Shown here piece after piece: positions 1 to 8,400 of a stretch of 61,924 nucleotides of DNA. The notes beneath the pieces were generated by a model. It did not search any database, was not told the DNA's origin, and saw only the letters and a list, made by a program, of their open reading frames with translations. Position 1 is the first letter of the stretch; each line of letters begins with the position of its first letter. The stretch covers positions 1-61,924 of the forward strand of contig NZ_JBFTER010000018.1 in the NCBI RefSeq assembly GCF_047229345.1, read 5' to 3'. This DNA comes from Cellulomonas_A sp047229345. GTDB taxonomy: Bacteria; Actinomycetota; Actinomycetes; Actinomycetales; Cellulomonadaceae. Position numbers and translations under genes: made by a program.

Positions 1-834
1 GTCGCCGACCGCGCGCACGTGCCGCGGGCCGCCCGCCGGCGCCCAGGTCGCGTCGACCCGGACCGCCCCGTCGGGGTCGAGCGGCAGAGCGCCGCCCAGC
101 CACGCGGTCGCCGGCCGGGCACCCACCGCGGCGAGCACGACGTCGGCGTCGAGGTCCCGGCCGTCGGTGAGCCGCACGCCGTCCGCGCGCACCTCCGCGA
201 CCCCGACGCCCGTGACCAGCGTGATGCCTGCCGCCGCGTACCAGGGGATCGTGAGCGCCCCGACGTCCGAGCCGAGCGCGGCCGCGAGGGGCGTGGGCGC
301 GGCCTCGACCACGGTGACGTGCACGCCGGCGGCGGCGGCGACGCCCGCGACCTCGGCGCCCACCCACCCGGCGCCGACCACCACGAGCCGGACCCCCGGG
401 CGCAGCGACGCGCGCAGCCGGGCGGCGTCGTCCGCGGTGTGCAGCACGTGCGCGTGCCCCCAGCCCGGTGGCCGGACCGCGTGCGCCCCGCTCGCGAGCA
501 CGACCGCGTCCGCGACGACGCTGCCCGCGCCGGTCGTGACGACGACGTCGTCGTCCCGCACCTCGAGCGCGCGCGCGGGCTCGGCGAGCCGGGCGTCGTC
601 GACGAGCGCGAGCGCGTCGACCCCGAGGTCGTCCGCGAGCCACACCGGCTCCGGCCGGTCGAGCAGGTGCTTCGACAGCGGGGGCCGGTCGTAGGGCGGG
701 ACGCCCTCGGCGCCGAGCAGCGTGACGGGACCGGTGAAGCCCTCCTCGCGCAGCGCCGTGACGGTGCGGTGCGCGGCGAGCCCGCCCCCGACGACGACGA
801 CGGACCTGGGCGAGCGCGGGGCGGGGTCGGTCAC
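1..834 (-). CDS. NAD(P)/FAD-dependent oxidoreductase, ferredoxin-reductase type (C-terminus beyond window)
   Basis: Partial gene; the first 278 codons are visible and the rest runs off the left edge. I read it from the GTG at 834. The product has two dinucleotide-binding folds: an N-terminal VVVVGGGLAAH stretch (about residues 12-22, FAD) and VVVGAGWVGAEVAG in the middle (NAD(P)H). It also has PYDRPPLSKHLL near residue 50, typical of ferredoxin/rubredoxin and Rieske-type reductases. The expected role is cytoplasmic electron transfer from NAD(P)H to a ferredoxin or oxygenase partner; no partner gene is visible here. A TACCGT box lies 7 nt upstream of the GTG with no Shine-Dalgarno, so the message is probably leaderless. 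The family call is secure, the electron acceptor unknown. Confidence 0.85.
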   Translation of the reverse strand, partial: MTDPAPRSPRSVVVVGGGLAAHRTVTALREEGFTGPVTLLGAEGVPPYDRPPLSKHLLDRPEPVWLADDLGVDALALVDDARLAEPARALEVRDDDVVVTTGAGSVVADAVVLASGAHAVRPPGWGHAHVLHTADDAARLRASLRPGVRLVVVGAGWVGAEVAGVAAAAGVHVTVVEAAPTPLAAALGSDVGALTIPWYAAAGITLVTGVGVAEVRADGVRLTDGRDLDADVVLAAVGARPATAWLGGALPLDPDGAVRVDATWAPAGGPRHVRAVGD

Positions 835-841
835 GGGCGCA

Positions 842-851
842 ACGGTAGTCT
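842..851. promoter_or_regulatory. Overlapping divergent -10 boxes
   Basis: Minus strand TACCGT (847-842) sits 7 nt before the reductase GTG; plus strand TAGTCT (846-851) serves the DUF3017 gene. The two hexamers share the TA at 846-847, so the two promoters probably exclude each other. Assigned by pattern and spacing only. Confidence 0.45.
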
Positions 852-871
852 CACGCGCAGGAGGCAGACCG

Positions 872-1369
872 ATGGCGCACGACCCGCAGGACCCGCAGCA
901 CGCCCGTGACCCGCAGCCCCGCCCGGCGGTGGCGGCCCCGCCGTCCCCCGGTGCGCGGCCCGCGCCCGGCCGGGGCGAGCCGGCTGCGTCGCGCCCCGAC
1001 GGCAGCCCGGAGCCCCAGGTCGCGCCCCTGGACACGTCGACCGCGGGCGTCCCGGTGATCCCGCCCGAGGAGAAGCCGCTCGACCCGCGCCGGATCGCGC
1101 GCGAGTCGCTCGCCGCGAGCCGGAACTGGTCGCTGTGGCTCGTCGCCGCCGGGCTCCTCTCCGCGTGCGTCGTCGCGGTGCTGCGGGGCGGCGCCGCCGG
1201 TGCGCTGGTGATCGCGGCGATCCTCGCGATGTCGGCCGTCGTGCGTGCCGTCGTGCCCGAGCCCGGCCCGGTCGCGCTCGCGGTGCGGGCGCGGGCGCTC
1301 GACGTCGCGGTGCTCACGAGCCTCGCGGTCGGCATCGGGGTCCTCTCGCAGGCCATCCCGACGAGCTGA
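872..1369 (+). CDS. DUF3017-family membrane protein
   Basis: Predicted 165-residue protein starting at ATG 872, preceded by a perfect AGGAGG (859-864) at good spacing. Residues 1-80 are a Pro/Ala/Arg-rich, probably disordered cytoplasmic tail. From about residue 82 comes a compact membrane domain with a conserved NWSLWLV entry, two close hydrophobic helices, a VRAVVPEPGPVALAVRAR segment, and a last helix ending GIGVLSQAIPTS. This matches the small actinobacterial DUF3017 family, often found near folD or TCA-cycle genes; its function is unknown. It is divergent from the reductase and convergent with the aquaporin, with a strong hairpin between. Confidence 0.8.
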   Translation: MAHDPQDPQHARDPQPRPAVAAPPSPGARPAPGRGEPAASRPDGSPEPQVAPLDTSTAGVPVIPPEEKPLDPRRIARESLAASRNWSLWLVAAGLLSACVVAVLRGGAAGALVIAAILAMSAVVRAVVPEPGPVALAVRARALDVAVLTSLAVGIGVLSQAIPTS

Positions 1370-1440
1370 CCCGTCCCGCCCGGCCCACCCGCCAGGGGCG
1401 ACCACGACGGGCCCGGGCCGCCACGGGCCCGGACGCAGCG

Positions 1441-1515
1441 ACGCGGAGACGCCGGGCGCAGAGACGCCGGACGCGGAGACGCCGGACGCAGAGACCCCGG
1501 ACGCAGAGACGCCCG
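1441..1515. repeat. Five 15-bp tandem repeats beside a terminator
   Basis: Five adjacent near-identical 15-mers of the form ACGC(A/G)GAGACGCCGG fill the space between the DUF3017 stop and the hairpin at 1511-1545. One frame would read Asp-Ala-Glu-Thr-Pro repeats, but that frame has no start context. I treat it as non-coding expansion. Confidence 0.85.
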
Positions 1516-1545
1516 AGCGGCCGTGGGTTCCACGGCCGCTCGGGC
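1511..1545. terminator. Bidirectional hairpin terminator (DUF3017 / aquaporin)
   Basis: Perfect 16-bp inverted repeat, GCCCGAGCGGCCGTGG with a 3-nt loop, between two convergent genes. There is no U-tract, as is usual in this window. Confidence 0.8.
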
Positions 1546-1581
1546 GCTGCGTGCGACGCGGGGCGTGCGCCCCCGCGGGTG

Positions 1582-2646
1582 TCAGAGGGCGCGCTCGGCC
1601 TCGTCGCCCGTGAGCACGACGACGTCGTCCTCGCCGAGCAGGTCGTCCTGGACGGGCTCCGCGCCGAAGGCCCGGTAGAGCAGGCCGGCGAGCGCGGCGC
1701 CGACCAGCGGGGCCACCCAGAAGAGCCACAGCTGGCCGAACGCCCAGCTCTCCGAGAACACCGCCGCGGCCGTCGAGCGCGCGGGGTTGAGGCTGCCGTT
1801 CGTCATCGGGATGGTCACGAGCAGGCCGACGACGAACGCGAAGCCGATCGCGGCCGGCGCGAGGCTGTTGGTCGAGCGGCGGTCGGTCGACCCGAGGATG
1901 ACGCCCACGAAGAGCGCCGTCATGACGACCTCGATGAGGAGCGCGCCGAGCAGCGAGAAGCCCTCGCCCTGGACCTGGGCCCCGATCGGGGAGTGCGTGC
2001 CGTAGCCGTTCGCGACCGACGAGAAGAACTCGCGCGCCTGCTCGGCGAGGGTCGGGAACGACGAGAGCGTCACGTACAGCACCGCGGCCGCGGCGACACC
2101 ACCGACGAGCTGGGCGAGCCAGTAGGGGAGCACGTCCTTCCACGACGTGCGGCCGGCGATCGCGGCACCGAGGGTGACGGCCGGGTTGAAGTGCCCGCCC
2201 GAGACGTACCCGACCGCGACGGCGCCGGCGAGCAGCGCGAGCCCGAAGGCCAGCGCGGTCGCGAGCGGCCCGCCGCCGAGCCCGGTGATGTTCGCGTACA
2301 GCGCGGTGCCCAGGCCCGCGATCACGAGGAACAGCGTGCCGAACGCCTCGGCGGCGAGCCGCGGGCCGAGACCCGGGCCGACGGGCACGGCCGCGACGGC
2401 GACGGGCGCGAGGGCCACGTCGTCGTCGAGCGAGGGGACCGGAGCAGGTGCGGGGGCAGATGCGGCGGGTGCGGGTGCGGCGGGCGCAGCCCCGGCGGGC
2501 TTGTCGAGACCGACAGGAGCGGCGGTGCTCGTGGAGGTCTCGGCCGGGACGGTGCCGCCCGCGCCGACCGCGGGCGTGGTGGTGGCGTCGGGGGTCACGG
2601 CGTCCGGGCCGGTGGCCTCGGGCGATCCGGTGGGGTCCTGGGACAT
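1582..2646 (-). CDS. Aquaporin (MIP family) with long disordered N-terminus
   Basis: Predicted 354-residue membrane channel. Residues 1-95 are an Ala/Pro/Thr-rich extension absent from typical 230-residue aquaporins. The channel core then follows, with both pore loops: HFNPAVTLG (NPA at 154-156) and GSLNPARS (NPA at 287-289, followed by Arg290). Aligned by hand with AqpZ, the narrow filter reads Phe134, Leu275, Gly284, Arg290, where AqpZ has Phe, His, Thr, Arg. Losing the His and the small polar residue should widen the filter and make it less water-specific, so small neutral solutes are possible cargo. ATG 2646 has AGGA upstream. The gene stands alone, convergent with DUF3017 and divergent from icd. 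Family certain, substrate open. Confidence 0.9.
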   Translation of the reverse strand: MSQDPTGSPEATGPDAVTPDATTTPAVGAGGTVPAETSTSTAAPVGLDKPAGAAPAAPAPAASAPAPAPVPSLDDDVALAPVAVAAVPVGPGLGPRLAAEAFGTLFLVIAGLGTALYANITGLGGGPLATALAFGLALLAGAVAVGYVSGGHFNPAVTLGAAIAGRTSWKDVLPYWLAQLVGGVAAAAVLYVTLSSFPTLAEQAREFFSSVANGYGTHSPIGAQVQGEGFSLLGALLIEVVMTALFVGVILGSTDRRSTNSLAPAAIGFAFVVGLLVTIPMTNGSLNPARSTAAAVFSESWAFGQLWLFWVAPLVGAALAGLLYRAFGAEPVQDDLLGEDDVVVLTGDEAERAL

Positions 2647-2809
2647 GGGGTTCCTGTCGTCGAGGATCGGGTGGCGCGACCGGCAGCTGCGGCGCCGGGC
2701 GCGGGGCGGTCAGCACCGGCCAGCATGCCAGCCGAACCTGCGCGCGTCCTGGGTAAGCCCGAGGTGCTCGTCCGGCGGCCGTGCCTGAAGCGCTTCACCC
2801 GCGTAGGGG

Positions 2810-2833
2810 ACGGTCACGGTCGCACGTGACCGT
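2810..2833. promoter_or_regulatory. Inverted repeat upstream of icd, operator-like
   Basis: ACGGTCAC, an 8-nt spacer, then GTGACCGT: perfect 8-bp arms centred about 98 bp upstream of the icd ATG and about 175 bp from the aquaporin start. The regulator is unknown. Confidence 0.45.
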
Positions 2834-2862
2834 GCCCACGGCGGACGGTCGGGGCAAAGTCT

Positions 2863-2880
2863 CTCGACGTCGAGTAATCT
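2863..2880 (+). promoter_or_regulatory. icd promoter -10 with overlapping palindrome
   Basis: The perfect palindrome CTCGACGTCGAG (2863-2874) abuts TAATCT (2875-2880), a good -10 about 39 nt before the start codon. A factor bound here would cover the spacer region of the promoter. No convincing -35 is visible. Confidence 0.5.
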
Positions 2881-2918
2881 TGGCGCCGGACAGCACACGA
2901 GAGCTCAGGAGATCCCGC

Positions 2919-4136
2919 ATGGCGAAGATCAAGGTAGTGGGCCCGGTCGTCGAGCTCGACGGCGACGAGATGACCCGGATCATCTGGCAGTTCATCAAGG
3001 ACCGCCTCATCCACCCGTACCTCGAGATCGACCTGCGCTACTACGACCTGTCGATCGAGAACCGCGACGCGACCGACGACCAGGTCACGATCGACGCGGC
3101 GCACGCCATCAAGGAGCACGGCGTCGGCGTCAAGTGCGCGACGATCACGCCCGACGAGGCGCGCGTCGAGGAGTTCGGCCTCAAGAAGATGTGGGTCTCG
3201 CCCAACGGCACGATCCGCAACATCCTCGGCGGCGTCGTCTTCCGCGAGCCGATCATCATCTCGAACATCCCGCGCCTCGTGCCGGGCTGGAACAAGCCGA
3301 TCATCATCGGCCGCCACGCGCACGGCGACCAGTACAAGTCGACGAACTTCAAGGTGCCCGGCGCCGGGAAGATCACGATGACGTTCGAGCCGGCCGACGG
3401 TTCCGAGCCGCAGCAGTTCGAGGTCGTGACGATGCCCGAGGCGGGCGGCGTGGCGATGGGGATGTACAACTTCAACGAGTCGATCCGCGACTTCGCGCGC
3501 GCCTCGTTCGCGTACGGCCTGCAGCGCGGGTACCCCGTGTACCTGTCGACCAAGAACACGATCCTCAAGGCGTACGACGGTGCGTTCAAGGACATCTTCC
3601 AGGAGGTGTTCGACGCCGAGTTCGCCGCGGACTTCGCCGCCGCGGGCCTCACGTACGAGCACCGCCTGATCGACGACATGGTCGCCGCCGCGATGAAGTG
3701 GGAGGGCGGCTACGTCTGGGCGTGCAAGAACTACGACGGCGACGTCCAGTCCGACACCGTCGCGCAGGGCTTCGGCTCGCTCGGCCTCATGACGTCGGTG
3801 CTCATGACGCCCGACGGCAAGACCGTCGAGGCCGAGGCGGCGCACGGCACCGTCACTCGCCACTACCGCCAGCACCAGGCGGGCAAGCCCACGTCGACGA
3901 ACCCGATCGCGTCGATCTTCGCCTGGACCGGTGGCCTCAAGCACCGCGGCAAGCTGGACGGCACGCCCGAGGTCACGCAGTTCGCGGAGACGCTCGAGAA
4001 GGTCGTCATCGAGACCGTCGAGAGCGGCAAGATGACCAAGGACCTCGCCTCGCTCGTCGGGCGCGACCAGGCCTGGCTCACGACCGAGGAGTTCCTCGCG
4101 GCGCTCGACGAGAACCTCGCCGCACGCCTGGGCTGA
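2919..4136 (+). CDS. icd: NADP-dependent isocitrate dehydrogenase
   Basis: Predicted 405-residue enzyme converting isocitrate to 2-oxoglutarate, CO2 and NADPH in the TCA cycle. The sequence opens MAKIKVVGPVVELDGDEMTRIIW, and later carries WVSPNGTIRNILGG, FREPIIISNIPRLVPGW, GRHAHGDQYKSTN and the HGTVTRHYRQHQ / TNPIASIFAW stretches. This is the homodimeric, eukaryote-like NADP-IDH type of about 400-410 residues, not the large monomeric form. ATG 2919 was chosen for AGGAGA at 2907-2912 and because the conserved family begins exactly there; the reading frame stays open upstream without conserved sequence. A strong hairpin follows the stop, separating it from mdh. Confidence 0.97.
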   Translation: MAKIKVVGPVVELDGDEMTRIIWQFIKDRLIHPYLEIDLRYYDLSIENRDATDDQVTIDAAHAIKEHGVGVKCATITPDEARVEEFGLKKMWVSPNGTIRNILGGVVFREPIIISNIPRLVPGWNKPIIIGRHAHGDQYKSTNFKVPGAGKITMTFEPADGSEPQQFEVVTMPEAGGVAMGMYNFNESIRDFARASFAYGLQRGYPVYLSTKNTILKAYDGAFKDIFQEVFDAEFAADFAAAGLTYEHRLIDDMVAAAMKWEGGYVWACKNYDGDVQSDTVAQGFGSLGLMTSVLMTPDGKTVEAEAAHGTVTRHYRQHQAGKPTSTNPIASIFAWTGGLKHRGKLDGTPEVTQFAETLEKVVIETVESGKMTKDLASLVGRDQAWLTTEEFLAALDENLAARLG

Positions 4137-4193
4137 CCTGCCCGTCGGCGCCGCCGCACGCGCGACGCCACCCCGCACGACCTGCACGCACCG

Positions 4194-4242
4194 CGACGCA
4201 CGGTGCCCGGCACGGCCCCTGGGCCCCGGGTACCGTGCGTCG
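4194..4242. terminator. Long hairpin between icd and mdh
   Basis: Arms 4194-4210 and 4226-4242 pair over 17 bp with one G-U wobble and a 15-nt loop. It ends 70 nt before the mdh ATG, so it is either the icd terminator or a structure in the mdh leader. A possible -10, TAGCGT (4243-4248), begins right after it, which favours terminator. Confidence 0.7.
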
Positions 4243-4311
4243 TAGCGTGTGGGGCGCGTCCCCAGCAGCACCTGATCCCGAGCAGCGACCGATCGAGGGA
4301 GATCCCGGACC

Positions 4312-5298
<987 letters not shown>

Positions 5299-5401
5299 GC
5301 GCACCCCTCCGCGACGCGTGCGGGTCGTCATCCGGGTCCTCCCGGTGGCGGCCCGCACGTGCGTCCGGGGCAGGTCGGGGGTGCGCTCGATCGGGCAGGC
5401 T

Positions 5402-5438
5402 GCAAACTCTTGCTGAAACTTGCGGGGGTATGTACCGT
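5402..5438 (+). promoter_or_regulatory. Promoter with MalR-like operator for the amylase-pullulanase gene
   Basis: TTGCTG (5410-5415) and TACCGT (5433-5438) are spaced by exactly 17 nt. GCAA (5402-5405), CTTGC (5409-5413) and CTTGC (5419-5423) overlap the -35. TTGC-type repeats of this kind resemble the operators described for LacI-family maltose/amylase regulators of streptomycetes. No regulator gene for it is in the window. The operator assignment is inference. Confidence 0.5.
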
Positions 5439-5495
5439 CAGCCCGACACGTCCCCTTTCCGCACGCCGGTGTGCGGTGACGAAGGAGTCCCGGGA

Positions 5496-8400
5496 ATGGC
5501 TGCTGCCGACGCGCGCATCCGCACCACCACCTCATTGCTGGCAGTCACCGCGCTCGTCGCCGTCGGCCTCGTCGCGAACCCTGCGACCGGCCCGGCGAGC
5601 GCCGCGACGGAGCCCGCCCCCCGCACGTTCGCGCTCGTCGGCTCGCTGCAGGACGAGCTCGGCTGCGCGGAGGACTGGGCGCCCGCGTGCGCCGAGACCG
5701 AGCTCGCCCCGACGGGCACCGACGGCCGGTACGCGCTCGAGGTGACGCTGCCCGCGGGCACGTACGAGTACAAGGTCGCGGTCGACGACGCGTGGGACGA
5801 GTCCTACGGCGCGGACGGCAGCGGCGACAACACCCCGCTGGTGCTCGCGGGGGAGTCCGCGGTGCGGTTCACCTACGACGACACCACGCACCGCACGGCG
5901 CTGACCCCGCTCGGCCTCACGGGCGCGTACACGGAGGCGGACGACGCCCTCGTCGCGGCTCCCGTGCGCCAGCCCGGGTCCGCCGAGCAGTTCTACTTCG
6001 TGATGACCGACCGGTTCGCGAACGGCGACACCACGAACGACACCGGCGGGCTGACCGGCGACCGCCTCACGACGGGCCTCGACCCGACCGACAAGGGCTT
6101 CTACCACGGCGGCGACATCGCGGGCCTGCACGAGCAGCTCGACTACATCGAGGGCCTCGGGACGACCGCGATCTGGCTGACCCCGTCGTTCGCGAACCGC
6201 CCGGTCCAGGGCACCGGCGCGAACGCCTCCGCCGGGTACCACGGCTACTGGATCACCGACTTCACGCGCGTCGACCCGCACCTCGGCACGAACGCCGAGC
6301 TGGAGGCGCTGATCGCGGACGCGCACGAGCGCGGCATCAAGGTCTACTTCGACATCATCACGAACCACACGGCGGACGTCGTCGACTACGCGGAGAAGCA
6401 GTACTCCTACGTCGACCAGGCGACCCGGCCCTACACGGACGCCGCAGGCGAGGAATTCGACCCCGCCGACCACGCCGGCACGGGGGAGTTCCCGGAGCTC
6501 GACCCGGCGACGTCGTTCCCGTACACGCCCGTCGTGGCGCCCGCCGACGCGGACCTCAAGGTCCCGGCCTGGCTCAACGACCCGACGCTCTACCACAACC
6601 GCGGGAACTCGACGTGGACGGGGGAGTCCGTCACGTACGGCGACTTCGACGGCCTTGACGACCTCATGACGGAGCACCCGACGGTCGTGAACGGCTTCGT
6701 CGAGGTCTACCAGGACTGGATCGACCTCGGGATCGACGGCTTCCGGATCGACACCGTCAAGCACGTGAACATGGAGTTCTGGGAGGAGTGGACCACGCAG
6801 GTCCGCGACTACGCGCACGCGAACGGCAAGCCGGACTTCTTCATGTTCGGTGAGGTCTACGACGCGGACGCGAAGAAGCTCTCGCCGTACGTCCGGAACA
6901 CCGACATGAGCTCGGTGCTCGACTTCGCGTTCCAGTCGAGCGCGGCCGGCTACGCCGGGGGCTCCTCGGCGGAGGCCCTGCAGAAGCTGTTCGCGACCGA
7001 CGACTACTACACGACGCCGGACTCGAGCGCGTCCGCGCTGCCGACCTTCCTGGGCAACCACGACATGGGCCGCATCGGGTACGCGCTCGCGAGCTCGTCG
7101 GCCCCGTCCGCGGAGACGCTCGCGCGCGACGAGCTCGCGCACTCGCTGATGTACCTCACGCGTGGGCAGCCGGTCGTCTACTACGGCGACGAGCAGGGCT
7201 TCGTCGGCACCGGGTCGCTCGGCGGCAAGGACAAGGACGCCCGCCAGTCGCTGTTCGCGACGCAGGTCACCGAGTACGCCGACCAGCCGCTCGTCGACGG
7301 CACCCCGGCCGGCTCGGTCGACCGGTACGACACCGACGCCCCGCTGTACGACCACATCGCGGAGCTCGCGGCGCTGCGCTCGTCGACGCCTGCGCTCGCG
7401 ACCGGCGCGCAGGTCGAGCGGTTCAGCGAGGGCCCGGTGTACGCGTTCTCCCGCGTCGACCGCACCGAGAAGGTCGAGCACCTCGTCGCGCTCAACAACG
7501 CGGCCGAGGCGGCGACCGTCACCATCCCGACGCTCACGCCCGGCGCGGCGTTCGCCCCGCTCGCCGGCACGGACGCCACGGTCACGGCCGACGCCGCGGG
7601 CGCCGTCACGCTGACGGTCCCGGCGCTGTCCGCCGTCGTGCTCAAGGCCGACGCGCAGGTCGCCGCGTGGGCTGCGGACGCCCCCGACGTCACGGTGAGC
7701 GTCCCGGCGCCCGGCGCTGCCGTCACGGGGATCGCCCCGGTCGCCGCTGACGTCCCCGACACGTCGTGGACCGAGACGTCGTTCGCCTACCGCGTGCTCG
7801 GCGACGACGCGTGGACCCCGCTCGGCACCGCCGAGGACACCGACCCGCGCGTCTTCCACGACGTCACCGGGCTCGCGAAGGGCACGGTCGTCGAGTACCG
7901 CGCCGTCACGGTCGACGCCGCGGGCGAGCGCACGGCCGCCTCGACGTACGCGGGTGTGGGTGTCGCGCTCGACGGCGTGGTGCCGACCGAGCCCGAGCCC
8001 GGCGGCGGGGTGGTCTCGATCCCCGGGAGCCACAACTCCGAGATGAGCTGCCCGGGTGGCGACTGGCAGCCGGCGTGCGAGGTCGCGCGCCTGACGCAGC
8101 AGCCGGGCGGGGCGTACTCCGGGACGTTCGAGATCCCGGCGGGCACCTACGAGTACAAGGTCGCGATCGACGGCACGTGGGAGGAGAACTACGGCGCGGG
8201 CGGAGTGCCCGGGGGCGGCAACGTCACGTACACGTCGACCGGTGGGCCGGTGACGTTCGTCTACGACCCGGTCACGCACTGGTTCACGTCGAGCGCGGAG
8301 GGTCCGCTCCTCACGGTTCCGGGCAGCCACCAGAGCGAGCTCGGGTGCACGGAGGACTGGCAGCCGCAGTGCCTCGCGCCGTGGCTGCAGGACCCGGACG

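Noticed and set aside
1441..1515. CRISPR-like array
   Set aside because: The units are 15 bp with no spacers and no cas genes; simple tandem duplication.
1245..1613. Open frame with Asp-Ala-Glu-Thr-Pro repeats
   Set aside because: The repeats come from the 15-bp tandem array before a terminator; the frame lies over the DUF3017 gene and runs into the hairpin, without a ribosome site.
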